Source: Climacteris rufus (lineage: Eukaryota > Chordata > Aves > Passeriformes > Climacteridae). From it: DNA of 64,000 bases. The notes under the pieces were generated by a model, which did no database searches, was not told where the DNA came from, and worked only from the letters and a program-made list of their open reading frames with translations. Shown piece after piece: positions 40,532 through 52,910 of the stretch (positions are counted from its first letter, which is position 1; the number at the start of each line of letters is the position of its first letter). Made by a program: the position numbers and the translations under genes. Where the stretch lies: positions 468,545 through 532,544 of the forward strand of contig VZRZ01008247.1 of assembly GCA_013398175.1 (NCBI GenBank). Direction: 5' to 3'.

Positions 40532-40569
40532 GCACTATGTTAACCTGTTCATAATCCTATGCAATGTGC

Positions 40570-40637
40570 TCTAGGATGATCTTCCTTGAGCAGGAGTGTT
40601 GGTCCCACTGTGGTCCCTTCAAACCTTACCCATTCTG
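40570..40637 (+). mobile_element. Probable CR1 3' tail fragment
   Basis: The order of words GATGATCTTC, TTGAGCAGGAG, GTTGG, GTCCCTTC and ACCTTACCCATTCTG reproduces the last 70 bases of older CR1 subfamilies. The final octamer repeat is lost. The block is short and diverged, so the call is moderate. The adjoining C/T-rich DNA to about 40950 carries overlapping open frames of 106 and 134 codons that I attribute to base bias. Confidence 0.5.
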
Positions 40638-43600
40638 TTTGCATTGCTTCTGCCATGCCAAAGTTTGTCTCCCTTCTCTGGTCTGCAGCTACAGCAATGC
40701 CCAGACCACAGTGTTTGACTCCCAAGTCCCGCTTTCCCCATTCTCCCCTCTTGTCCCAAATCCCCATTCTCTCCAGACCCAATACCAAACCCTCCCACTT
40801 GCTCTCCTCTCCTCAGGACATTCTTCCAGGGCTTATGACCTACTTAGAGTTCCCCCATGTCCCCTCTTCTCAGCTCTCCGATAGATTCCTATGCCATCTA
40901 TCATTCATAATTGTATTTTTCTTGACTTTTCTTTCTGTTCAACAGTATAATCTAAAAGCCACAGCTAAAATGAAGCTAAAATGCTTTTAGCCATAGCTAA
41001 AATGAAGGATATTGTTTTGCTGGAATGTGATAGTAGTCTTCTGAGAGTAGGACTTTCATCTACAGACAATTAAAGATCTGCTCTGTCAACTAACCAAATG
41101 TCAGCGACTCTGCGTGTCTCCCTTTTCATCCTTTAACTTTCTGATTTCTACCCAAATCCTTAGGATTCTGCCCAGTGACACAAGAACATCCCACAGAAGT
41201 AACCTGATGTGGCATTCAAAAGGTACTATGTCAATTCAAAACATCCAAACAGATGCCAGACTGTAAGGTTTTATAAACTCAGATAATAAATATTACCACA
41301 AGCACCCCATATTTACTGTCTCTCAAAGAGCAAATATACTTTCTACACAAGCAAAAATACCATTTTGTTTTTCTAATTATCACCTTTGTCATCACAGGCT
41401 GGACTCTAACACTTATGTCTGAGTTCATTCCTTCTTATGCATCAACAGCAGTACTAGCAGTCCTGCAGATCAAACAAGGCCCCATTCAGCCTTGCAAAAA
41501 ACAATTTTCTTCCTGCTGTGTTCTCAATGACTCCAAGGCTCCCCCTGTTCTTAACATTAATGCCTCTTCCAAGCATTCAGCCATTGCCAGGTGGTCTTAA
41601 AAATCAATACCATGAGTTGGGTTAGAACTAACCTGTGTGTTCCTCTAAATTTAAAATGCATGTGGGTTGCCCTCTCAAGCTTCTGTTTATCACTGTGAAA
41701 ACGAGAGCAGAATATAAATGTTACTACTTGTAAATATTCGATACAAAGAGGAGTCTTTTAGAGGAACACCAAATAGTGTCAGGGGCTTGTGCAGTGTTGC
41801 ACAGAAGTTATTGCAACTGTCTTCATTAATCTGTCATTCTGCCATTGACAGACTGGGTGAAATAAAATCCTTGGCTCACTCTGGTTATAGGTCTGTGATC
41901 ACTCTACACTGACGTAAGAAGCAGCTATTGCCAAAAGGGGGTGGTATCCTTCCTGATACTTTTCTTGTGCTGATTCTGCTTTTCAGTGGCTGCCTGACAA
42001 GTTAGATCAGCAAATTAGTTGGTATTCTGATAGGTTAATTGTAAGATGGATCAGCCCTTGACACAAAAAGTTATGTGTGTGCTTGAATTTTACTGGTACT
42101 AGCATTTCAGAAAAGAGGAGAATATGAAATTGAGGGTAAGTACCTAAATAAGAAAAATTTTTAGCCATTCTTCATAATATAAACATACATTCTCCAATCA
42201 ACCTTGCTTCAATTTCCACACTAACTTTAAAACTGAACTTGCCCTTAGCAAAGAATCAGCTGCATTTCCTATGCAGTTCCACCAAAGGTATCCCTTCCTC
42301 TGAATTTCAGGCTCCCATTGCTTTATTGCCATGTGGATGATGACTAATGGATGCTGGGTGAGAATCATCTACCTATTCTGTGGGCCATGACAGCACTTAT
42401 GCTATACTTACACAGCACGAAGATCAGGAAATACTTCACAAGTCTTCTCACCACCACCTTATACTTAGAGCAAATACAGATTCTATATAGATTCCACCAT
42501 AAAAATATATACTAATGAATACATTATAATAATGTGGTCATTCTCCTTTAGGTTAAATGGATCTAAGATGCAATATTCTAGAAACCTTCCTTAGTTAAAG
42601 TATGAAAACACACATTTTAAGTGAAAAAAACTCTAGGAATTTGTGAAGTATTTTGAAATTATCTGCATACATTTTCCTCATATATTGATTACTAATTTAG
42701 AGTGTAGAGTTGTAATAGTATGTTCAATGCTTTTACAATAGTACATTTACTGTACTTTTCTGAATGAGTTTCTAGATAATTGTTGTTTTCTAACCTGAAA
42801 GACCTCATAGCTTTTTTAAGATTCCAATTTTTTTTTTTTTAATAGAATGATCTCAATTAAGACTATTGTAATATCTAAGAATTTTTTTTCTGGCATGGTC
42901 ACATTTCATATACATACATATAAAAGACAGCTTGAACACTTCTGATTTCAGTTTCATACCAAAGTAACTCTTCTTGAAGAAAAGTTATTATTTTCTACCA
43001 TTGAAAGCATGAACTGTCTGTCCATGCTGACAAAGAACTTGGCTCTTCTTATTTCTGAGTCTTCCACAAGTGCTTTTTGAAATTTGCTTAATTATGTCCT
43101 CTAGACAATATCTGACTCATACTTCCTGATGTCCTTAATTAAAAGTTCAAAGATTTCCCTTAGTTACAAACCCTTTGATGTACACAGACTTATTAACAAC
43201 CAAAGAGCGAATTCTGAGCTGAATTGTCCAAACTTCAGTTTCTGCTGCATAATCCAACACATAAGCCCCTCATAGAAAAAGTCAGAAATGTTTTTAAACA
43301 TTATTAAAACACTGTGCTGTGCTCCCTTAATCATCTTCACAGAACTGCCAAAATAGATTTTCTAAGTTTCCAAAGAAATTTAGCCTGAAATGAAAAGCAA
43401 ACATGGAAAATTCCAGCTTCAATAATTATGGTGACATTATAATCCACTAAATTGAGACTATCAGAATATATCAGCCTTCCTTAGTTATATCTTTTATTAC
43501 CACTGTTTCTTACAAGGATTAGAAAGGGTGGTAGAAAACCTTACCTAAAATGCTATTAAATATCTGACTATATCTGATTAAGTCAGAATCTGTAAATAAG

Positions 43601-44639
43601 GAATTTTGTCATACGGACTCTCATGATATCCTGCTGAGAAGGTTATACAGTACACTGGGCTTGCTGATCAGGGAACAAGACTGAATTCTTAACATGTCCT
43701 TCAACTTGCACTGTTATTCAATTCAAGCACATTCTACATAACCTTCCAAGGAGATTTTACAAATTCAAACAGATTTAAAAACACTTAGATATTATGCAGT
43801 CATGAGTAGCATTTGTTTATAACCAACATAAGATGGAGAGATTAATCCAGTCAAAATTTAAATAAAGGAAAATTCTGATAATTTTGACAGGATTTAGTTC
43901 AAACATGTTAGTAAAACAACAGGGTGTAATACTAGCTTATTCTGACATATCCTTAAAACTAAAAAAATACAAATATTAATCCATTCCAATTCCTGACACA
44001 TAAAAGATATTCCAAGTGTCATTCTACCATACCACACAAACTGACATTTAACAGTCCCTTTAAGACCATGAGAATTCCATGGGGATACAGAGCTAAAGAA
44101 ACACAACTATTAAACCAAACTAGTGGCTTTCTCAACACTTAAATCCATTTATACTTACTCTGGTGCAAGCAAATTCAAGACAAGCAGCAATTAATCAAAG
44201 TGTTAAGGGGCAATTTCATGATGTTTAAATGCTTTGAGCATTATAATGTGACTAAGAGTTTAAAATTACTCCAGATGTTGAAAACATCATTTTATAAAAA
44301 TGAAAAGGAGTTCAAAACTCTATTGTATCCTGTCAGCTTCTATTCCGGCCAACTCTCCTAGCACTGACTCTAAATCACTGACTTTTGGAGACATGCCAGG
44401 TAAATAAACCAGTCCCTTGCTAGCAACTCCTTGTCTATACAAAGTTAGATATTCGCAATTAGAGAGTCTCCAAGAATGAAGGCACCACTTATAAATTGAA
44501 ACAGGCAAAATGGCTTTCAATTTTGCATTCAGAATCCAGATGAAGAAAATATATAAAAATAAATGTAAATAAAAATGTGAAAATAAAAATATACAAGGAC
44601 ATAAGATATATATTTCTATATCTATATATCTATCAGCCT
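40638..44639. other. Unique DNA, nothing recognised
   Basis: The first 300 bases are pyrimidine-rich; the rest is AT-rich. No gene, RNA or repeat is recognised. AT-rich simple sequence made of TA and AAAAT words accumulates at 44540-44640, directly before the LTR-like block. Near 40960-41010 a short word (AGCTAAAATGA) is repeated and partly inverted, a minor local rearrangement. Confidence 0.45.
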
Positions 44640-45290
44640 CTCAGTCCAACCTGACATTTGTTAGTGGCTGCACATCACATACAGAATATTTCTTGTAGCA
44701 GCATGCTTGGCAGAAGCTGTTTCTTTTGAGCTTCAGGTTTGGTGGGAAGAAAGACAAGGCAAAGCCCTCAGCCTTCTTCCTCCAATATCTGAACCCTCTG
44801 CCTGAGCTGTGGTAAAATCCCATATTTCCCTTGTGTTACCTGTATCCATATCTTAGATGCCTTATATGGCTATGCCCTGGAAAGTTCTCCTCCACTGGTC
44901 ACTTTGAACTATGCGGTTTCCCATTGGGTGTTTCCTGGTCCTACTTCTCTTTAAAAGAGCCCTGCAGGGCCTTCTCCTCGCTCTTTCTTCTGGGTTACTC
45001 AGCCATCTGGATATCTCTGGACCCTCAGAATGCAACACTGGACTCACAATAAATGGCTGTTATCCAGGGGAAGAGCCCTCTGTGTAGCCTTTTATTCTCA
45101 TCGGCGCTAGAACACCACGCCTGGGGAAACTCTCATTCTAGAGGAGCCAGCAGAAACAGGTTGTCTGCGGTTGCTAGAACTCTGTCCTTTGGGAGAGTTG
45201 TAGAACCGTTGCAACTCATCCCAGCAGGGATTCCGCTCACATAAAGGCGCTGTCACTAGCTCGAGAGCATCCGGGTAAGTGCCTTTAATT
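44640..45290 (+). mobile_element. LTR-like block, ends not resolved
   Basis: A GC-richer block in AT-rich surroundings with an LTR-type order of motifs: inverted CCAAT (ATTGG at 44924-44928), a TATA-like TTTAAAAG at 44950-44957, then AATAAA at 45048-45053 about 95 bases downstream. About 200 bases of more CpG-containing U5-like sequence follow, ending near a possible splice donor (GGGTAAGT, about 45272-45279). I could not find a convincing TG...CA pair with a target duplication, nor a primer-binding site. The ends are estimates and the class is unknown. Open frames of 60-73 codons on both strands here are unconvincing. Confidence 0.5.
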
Positions 45291-47842
45291 TCTCAGACTA
45301 CAAAGCACATCCATATGGAATATAGTTAGAAGTAGGATTTAAGTAAAAGGACAGGATAGGTGCTTGTTCCTCCTGGATCCACTCTGATCATTGCCTTTTC
45401 TTTTGGTCCTTCCCTTAACCATACATGAGTAAGTTTTGCACCTTCCCACAGCGTCATTAAAAGGTCTAACAGAAAGTTTTACCCAATCCCACAATTCTCT
45501 ATCCCCTATACCCTACAACAAGTCACGTGCTCCTGAAGGCAGTAATCCTGGCCAGTTTGTGCAGTGTCTTCCTCGGGTCCCCTTGATGGGTTTCCTACTG
45601 AAGACCATGGTCTAATCTTTTTTCAGTAACCCTGGGAATGGCCAGGTCAGGGCACTCAGTTTGAATAGAATAGACTATGGGGGTTCCATCACCCATCATT
45701 ATTTCTCTTTGCCCAATATGATTAGTCTTTAATAACACAACCTAATACACAGGTATTCTATTTTTAATTCATTTGGTGCATTCTCACACCTTTGTTTCTC
45801 CTTTCCTCCTACACTGTACATACATCACTGCTCTGCAAAAAAACCCCAAAAATGTATCAATATCTTATATTAATAAGGATCCAGAGGTGGCAGCATGGTA
45901 TCCAGCACAAAATAATTTGTCATCATTTTTTAGGCTTCACACATTCCATTAGGCTTTGACCTGTTTCTACTAAACACTCTGAAAAACCTCCATATTACTC
46001 AGTTTTGCAAAATGTTGTGTCTAGTATTTTCCCTTTTTCCACTGCACTTTCATCCTTTATCCAAATCAATTCACCATGTTTTTAAGTATCTATCCTGTAT
46101 GTGCTTCTCCATTCAGGCAAACATCTTCATATTTCTTTGCTTACATCCTCTGACCTGCCTAACTCTGTCCAAAGTATGGTGCTGTGAAAACCAAACTCTT
46201 TCACAGATGGTCTCCTGTTTTCTGGCAATGAACTTCCTCCCCTAGTCCTGGTCATTTTACAGTTTCAGTGACATTTTTATGTTCTCTCCCTGTTTCCTCT
46301 CCTCAGCATTTTTTCACTTTGTGCTTGTCCATGTCCATGTCTTTCTCCTCATTGCTTGAGCTTATTCTAGCTCTTATTTGTTCCTTTTTGCTGCATCAAC
46401 CTCTTCTCCAGCAGCCTATCATGGATTCTGCTTTATTATTTATACAACCACCCTGCTGCCTGAAAAATCATTCACGTTTTCCAAAATCATTCCATATCTG
46501 TGTCTTCCTTTGTCTTATGCACAAAGCTGCATTTCTTTCAGTAGCTACATAATAAGCCAGTCATTGTGCATGAGTCTGATGTGATTCATAGAATGCTTAC
46601 TAAAATCTTCCTTTAGAAAACTTCAGTATACACCCTTTTGAGTGTTCCTTTCGTCTCCCCCAGCTCCTGTTTAAAACTCTTCATTGGCTTCTCAGCAGAA
46701 AGTCAGTATTTTTCTCGTATCTGAGAAGGGAGGTAAATTTACAGCCCTATTCAATGTAAAATCAAGTCTCATTAAAAAAAAAACCAACAAACCAACCCAC
46801 CAAAAAAAAACAAAACTAACCAGTTACTGGGAAAAATCCAGCTAACAAGAGCTACTGCATCAAGACATAATTCCAGTCTAATCTACAAACTAGTTTTGGC
46901 TTAATTTTCCTTACATTTTCAGCTATTCTTTCCCAACATGTCTGGTTCCTCAAGATAAATTCTATACCCATTTTTCTTTCTTCTTTTCCTGACTCTTCCT
47001 GCCACTGAGATTACCTTTTCTCTGTGCTAACCTAATCTTAACAATATCCTAATTGTTCCTGTATCAGCCTTTCCTTTAAATAACAGTAATGCCCTTATGT
47101 CCATAACATTAGGCATTCCTACAAGGATTTCAAAACTCACCAGGCAGGAACTTGGTGTTTTAGGACAGAGCAAGAGATTAGAAAAAAGTGGATGGAAGTT
47201 AAAGTTTTCTTTTGGAAATGTAATTCTTCTTACTGTGACTATCTGTGTCTATGGAGAATTCAGCAGCTAATGAGAATGATATTGATGCAGCATTTTGCAA
47301 AAGCATTAAAGCATGTGTGGGATGGAACACGACCTATGTTAGCTGATGCATTCAGACACCTCTTAGCAAATATTCTGGCCCACTGTGCAGTTTGTCTTCT
47401 GCAGATATTTGGCAAGTACATATAGAGACTAAGATTCATAACTGGGCTTGGCAGCTTTCTATAGTTGAATGGCTTAAGCCAGTGCAGTAAAGAAGGAGGT
47501 GGGCAAGCTTAAATTATTTCCATATGGGAGAAGAATTTTGATATCTCCAGGGGATTTTAAGCCTAGAGACTGAGCTTTCAAAACTTTCCAAAATTATAAA
47601 TGCACCTTTGCACAAAGGCCTGAGAGTTATGGTGGGACTACCCTCAAAAGCCTGAAAACCAGTACAGTGCTGGTGTCATATATCTCTATGCATGCAATAG
47701 ATGAGGTGGTAAATCTAAAAAGGTATAATTAAATATTAAGAAAAATGGTCTGATAAAGGAGGGAGTAGCTAATACTAATATCCTGTACTTAGTCAATAGT
47801 CTTTTAGGCAAATAAATATGGCATACAAACTTCAGAGTCAAA

Positions 47843-47882
47843 ATGGGGTCACACACCAGTCAATATGGGGTCACACACCAGT
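47843..47882 (+). repeat. 18-base direct repeat, period 22
   Basis: An 18-base word beginning ATGGGGTCACAC occurs at 47843-47860 and again, identical, at 47865-47882, separated by 4 bases. Identity suggests a recent local duplication. Confidence 0.9.
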
Positions 47883-50800
47883 GTTTCTTTACTTTATTCC
47901 TTTAAAACTTGGAAAGATGTTGGTGTTTCAGGTGTAGCCCTAGTGTCAGACAATAACTTGTGCAAGGTGGCACTTCCTCAGCTATGCAGGGGGGTATTAA
48001 TATCAGGAGGATCTTCACAATGAAGAAAATGCAGAACCACCGCATCATATTCAGCACCACCTGAGTTCTGAAAAGCTCAAAATCTGCCAGGCAAACAATT
48101 TTAGAAACTGGGAATAATAGCATACAACACTGGTTTTGATAGCCACCCACCTAGATGCACCTGTAGCATCTGGGATCACTGTAACTCACACTGCAATTAT
48201 TATGCTTCATTTATACACCTTTTCATGTTTATTGAGAATTTCAGCTTGCACACAATAATTGCTTCATCTTGGCGCTATCACTTGTTAATGCTGATAGCTT
48301 TATCTTTGCATTTTTAGGCTGAATATATTTGAATATTCAGTATTTAAGTGTGACAGCTCTATAACCTGCATTGAATGACTTTAAAAGCTATTATTTCAAT
48401 AGAAGAAAGGGAACAAAATCCTCATTTTTGGACAGATTTGGAAAAATTTTAAGGGAAAAATCAGTTTTGTATGAAACGTGTTTTACTTAAAGGTTTCTTT
48501 TTCTTCACTTTTTCTTGCTTAACTTTGTCTTGTCTTGATTTGCTCTCTCATTTCTGGGGGAAAAGGAAAAAGAAATAAAATGAGGCTATCTCTTTTTATT
48601 GATGAAGTATTAGTGCAGAATGGCAGAACAATTTGCAATTATTGTCTCCTTAATAAAACTCGTTTCAGGCTGTTGAAGGAAGACAGAGATTGCAAAAGGA
48701 AATTTCAAGATAGGACAAGGCAAATGTATCATTTAGCCTAGCACTTATTTGTATAGGGTATCTTCATGTCAATTTAATCTAGACTATTTGGGGTGACTTT
48801 CTCTTTTCTTCAGTAAGTTCTGAAGCCTTGAATATCTAGTGCTAATAATATGTATACCTCCTAATTCTTCTTCTATTAATTACCTTTTATTTTTAGTAAA
48901 TTATAATTTCTGCTGCCTCCATCATTCCATCAAGAGTGTTCAGCCTGTATCTGTAGAACTATATGTCTTGGGAAAATGATATATACATAATAGGAAGTCT
49001 AAAAATATTCCCATAATTACTTCAGTCCCTCAAAGTTATATAGTGATTTTGTGTTTTGGCAATAAAGATAAAACAGTCAGATGTATTACTGACTGTTTAT
49101 TCTGACCATGTGGGAAGAGACTTAAATTAATTTGAACATGTGAAAAAGCATGATGCAAGCTATTTTTGCTGTGGGCAAATGTACTATTTGCAGTTATTAT
49201 GCTCCTATTTTTGAAGAAAACATAAGTACATTACAGACTGGATTTGGAACAGATGGAAATTTTCTCATTACTCAAGGACTGGGTGAGACAGAGAAGCTGT
49301 ACATTTCTAACCAATCCATAGACATCCTTCTGCGGTTCTTACCATATGGGTCTATCAAAATGACTCAGGGAAAGAACTGCATTCCATGAGCTGGAATATA
49401 AATTCTGACCTATAGGCTTGCCTTGGCTTGTCCCACATATGTAACTGAGGTGCTTGGACAGGGTAAAGGCAGATTTTGTACGACTTAGATGGCAGTTATT
49501 TATGATATGTGCTACAGTCATCACCTAACAATGGTGGACAGGCTGTGCTTGAGTACAAGCAATTTGCCTGGGGAATGCCTCCGCCTCCCTCTCCTCTCAC
49601 CCGTATTTTGTTCTTTTCTCTGTTTTTTTTTCCTTTTTTTCCTCTGTGTTTGTTTGTTCCCTAGAGCACTGTGAACCACTATAGTCACAGATTTCCCTTC
49701 TATGCTCTTCTCTACATCCAGTCCTGAAACCAGCTTTGCAGAGAAAGTAGATGTGACATTAGCAGCATCACAATAAAGAGAAGTAGCTGATAAAGGACTG
49801 AGTTTATGAAATCACTGTCTCAGGCTGATGAAGACTACTGCATTTTTAAAGGTTTAGTTTATCTTTATGTCGTAGCTGTGTGGTCTCGGAAAGCACTTTT
49901 TAAACCGAAAAGAAAGTACAAGAAAATACAGAACCTGCGAAGCTTTTGTAGGTGAGCTAGAACAAAACATTTTGTTAAGTTGGGCAGTACACAGATTGCA
50001 GCTTGAATGTTTTCTATCTGTGGGTTAAAACACAAGGCAGTCAGGGAAAGTAGTCTTCAAACCACAGAAATTGCATCCCTCCAGCTATCACATGCTGAGA
50101 TATAAATATATAACCTTAGTCTGAAAAATTTTCAAGTCTCATAGGGGTCCAGTACTACAAAAGGACAGATTTCTAACATTTAAAAAATTCTAGTGTCTCT
50201 TTCTCCATGAACTGGTGTTTTTAACATCCACTTAGTATTCTCAGAAGGAATCTTCATTGTTTCTTGGTAACAAGGTTTATAGGTAGTAAAAGAAGTACAC
50301 TTACTAGCAAGGCCAGAGAATGACCAAAAAAAAAAAAAAATTAAAAAGAAAGAAAAAGGACTTTTTCTGAGGAAAACATGTGTTACCTCAAATGAGGTTA
50401 AGTCCTTAAAGGATAAACTTCGTGGGATATTGTATATTTCCCACAGGCAAGATGGTGTGAAGTGCACAAAACCCTTGTGCTTTTGGAAGCAAAATTTGAA
50501 ATATGGAAGCACCTTTTTTAGGCCAGATGAGCATTACCACTGCAAGTTTCCATTTGGGATCACCTGAAGAGTCTTGGATAAGACGGACTTAACTAAGTGC
50601 AAGCACAGGGTTCACATACAAAACAAGGAAATATTAGAAACAGGACAGAACATAGCATCTGCTTAAAGAAAACAGCAGGAAAACCTTCACTGGTTTCTCT
50701 CCCCATCTAAATTTTGGTTAAATCTATTCTCTTGTCCTATCAAGTTCACCAAAAGACATATACATAAAAATTGCAAGTTTGGGAAAATTCCTTACCAGTG

Positions 50801-51489
50801 ACTAATGACTTTAAATAGGCTTTCATTTGCTCTCTCTGATGCATTCTCTATGGCACAGGATGGTATTTTATGATACTTTATCAGTTTTACGGTCAGATCC
50901 AGACTTTTTAATTTGTTATATATGTAAAGGTCAATAAAGTCTTTCAGTTTGGATCTTAACAAGGTTATAGAGCAGGACAGTTTGCAACAGTTTTATCCCC
51001 TCCAAAGCCCATATGTCAGAAAGCAACGCCTATAAATCCCATGTGTAAGTGTTTGGGAATAGCTGTGAGCACTCTGTACAAGTGACACTGGCTTTTCAGC
51101 AACTCAGAGTATCTGCGTGACAAAATATGAATATCTGTTTACAGATACAAGTTTAGTAATTAAAAAAAGAGCTGAGGTTTCCTTTTCAAGCCAGAGAGCT
51201 GCCTCTGAATAAACAATGTTTATATCCATGCCAAAATGCCACTTGAAGGTCAGTACAAACAGAAGCCAATTTTTTATCGAAAATTTATAACAAGTCCAAA
51301 ATTGTGGTCCACTACAGGACTGTGACCAACCATTGAGGATACACTGTTCCTGAGCCATGTAGAATCTAAATATACAAGTGCCATCACTGTTACCTTTCCA
51401 ATGAGGTAGGTGGACTGAAAGCTCATGGAATGCTACTATGGTAGCCTAAAAAAACTCCCTTAAATGTCATACAATTTCAATTATATAAG

Positions 51490-51505
51490 ATATATATATA
51501 TATAT
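51490..51505. repeat. (TA)n microsatellite
   Basis: About eight uninterrupted TA dinucleotides in AT-rich DNA. Confidence 0.9.
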
Positions 51506-52308
51506 TCACTTTCAACTAACTGTTATATATTATATGGATGAAACTACTTCCTGGAATTGCACAGGTGAGCCATTAAAAGGAAATTTGAGGAAGGGTTTAA
51601 TTATATTTATTGCCAAACTAAAGATTATTATTCTAGAAAGAAATATCTTTTCAACCTCACTGATTTCACTGTACTAAGCCTCCAGATAGTTTCATTTAAC
51701 ACATGTAAAAATAGTTAGGAAAGGCTTTCTGAGTACTGGTTCTTTATGTCTCCACATACTCCTTCTGCAGTCTTTGTAAAGGACTAATTCAGTTCTTATC
51801 CTGTCAGTAACATGTACCTCTTGAATCCATAGTGCTAGAAAAGACAGAAAAGAAAACCTTGGCTCTGAATGCTGTTTTAAGATATGAAAAAGCCTAATAC
51901 ACTCTAGAGTGAATTGTTTGTTTGTATGTTAACATTAATTTGTAAGGAATTGGTAAAACTGCATGGCTGTGGCCAGCCATGCTCAAGATTTTAGAAGTTG
52001 AATGGGATTCAGAAAAAGCTCCTGGGATAATCTGAAAGTTGGACCATCTCTGAAAAGACTGTGTAAAAAGCTCACCTTCTTGACTGTATTTATGGTCACA
52101 TTGAGAAGGATGCAAACCTCTGGTTGAAAACTAAGTTGTTCATACTAACAGTGAAAAATTAATTGACCTGAAAGGTTTTATTCTTTCAAGATGAAAACCA
52201 AAATAATTAGTCTGAGTTCATCAGGACAACTTAAGTCTATGTTCTCTTCCATGTTATGAACCACCAGGACCACAGAATAATCTCTAGGACAGTCAGAAAA
52301 TCTAGATG

Positions 52309-52314
52309 GTTTTA
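52309..52314. repeat. Target-site duplication, left copy
   Basis: GTTTTA stands directly before the opening TG of the ERV at 52315. It recurs perfectly at 52977-52982, after the second copy of the LTR tail and not after the first. Six bases fits class II (beta- or alpharetrovirus-like) integration. Confidence 0.75.
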
Positions 52315-52549
52315 TGTTGCGGTTCGCTGAGACAGCACGGTCCTGCAGGGGTCTGCCCCGGCCGCTTGGCAGGGCAGCCCCAGATCTGGGCTGTGCCGCC
52401 CTGCACGCCCCTGCTGAAACAGAGCCCAGGTTGCTGTCCTCGGTGGGGACAGCTGGAGCGCCTGCCCCTGGCTCTGGCCGGGCTTGTTCCCATGCACACC
52501 TGGGGCCCGTCGGCCCCGGAGTGACGTACCTGCGGACAGCGGTCACATT

Positions 52550-52643
52550 GGGCGGGCGACTTGTCAGTCAAGCCGTGTCCCGCTCGTCCTCTCAGTGATT
52601 GGCTTGAGTCAGCATTCTGCCTCTGTTTCCTGGATTTTAAAAG
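52550..52643 (+). promoter_or_regulatory. LTR promoter: GC box, inverted CCAAT, TATA-like box
   Basis: GGGCGG (52550-52555, an Sp1-type site), ATTGG (52598-52602, an inverted CCAAT for NF-Y-type factors) and TTTAAAAG (52636-52643) lie in promoter order with usual spacing. Transcription would run to the right and start near 52670. Activity is inferred. Confidence 0.5.
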
Positions 52644-52690
52644 TGCTGTGCCAGTTCAGATGTGGGCCTTTTTCTGCTGTACGTGTTCGC

Positions 52691-52696
52691 AATAAA
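52691..52696 (+). terminator. LTR polyadenylation signal AATAAA
   Basis: AATAAA lies 48 bases after the TATA-like box, as expected in the R region of a retroviral LTR, and is followed by a GT-rich stretch near 52740-52770. Confidence 0.6.
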
Positions 52697-52910
52697 CCCG
52701 GACTGCTGTACGGGAGAGGCCCCTCCGTACCATCTCTTTGTCTCTGTCGTGCTTACACCACGAGGTGTGGGAGAACGCAGCTCCAGCGCCCCTGCACTTA
52801 CTGCCGCTGTACTCCTGCGAATAGGAGCTGGGGGCAGCGCCGAAGGGTGCTGGTTCCAGTCAACCCGGGCTTTGTGCAACATTTTAAACCCACTACCTAG
52901 CCGTGGCAAG

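Larger units (their letters stand above)
25956..40569. other. Long repeat-poor AT-rich DNA, no gene recognised
   Basis: No exon, RNA gene or transposon could be identified over 14.6 kb. Items inside: a possible conserved non-coding block around 30.4-30.9 kb with a perfect palindrome at 30539-30561; a T-rich tract with an 18-base duplication at 33663-33748; a TAG triplet run at 38623-38639; an A run near 38776-38793; and a 20-base perfect tandem duplication at 40492-40531. Open frames at 27776-28132 (118 codons) and 34285-34695 (136 codons) show no domain that I recognise. Confidence 0.5.
45291..52308. other. Unique DNA with pyrimidine-biased blocks
   Basis: No gene is recognised. About 45.9-47.1 kb is strongly C/T-biased on this strand and carries several overlapping open frames explained by that bias; it might be an antisense relic of an ancient LINE. 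A period-22 duplication lies at 47843-47882, an A run near 50324-50341 and a TA microsatellite at 51490-51505. The remainder is featureless AT-rich DNA. Confidence 0.45.
52315..52908 (+). mobile_element. LTR of a class II (tRNA-Lys-primed) ERV
   Basis: A 594-bp LTR opens with TGTTGCGG and ends with CCGTGGCA at 52908. It is far richer in G, C and CpG than its surroundings. U3 holds a GC box (GGGCGG, 52550-52555), an inverted CCAAT (52598-52602) and a TATA-like TTTAAAAG (52636-52643). AATAAA at 52691-52696 marks R, and a U5 of about 200 bases follows. Two bases after its CA lies a tRNA-Lys primer-binding site. The primer type and the 6-bp target duplication point to a class II, betaretrovirus-like ERV. 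Retained CpGs suggest a fairly young insertion or low methylation. The overlapping open frames of 60-138 codons on both strands are a by-product of GC-rich LTR sequence, not genes. No gag, pol or env remains. Confidence 0.85.

Noticed and set aside
40564..40990. Overlapping frames of 106 and 134 codons rich in Pro, Ser and Leu
   Set aside because: They start in a CR1 tail fragment and continue through C/T-rich DNA. Two phases are open at once, so base bias explains them.
45297..45760. Minus-strand reading frames that look like ERV protein fragments
   Set aside because: Each open run is only about 45 codons, stops separate them, and I could match neither to a named ERV domain. The direction also disagrees with the adjacent LTR-like block.
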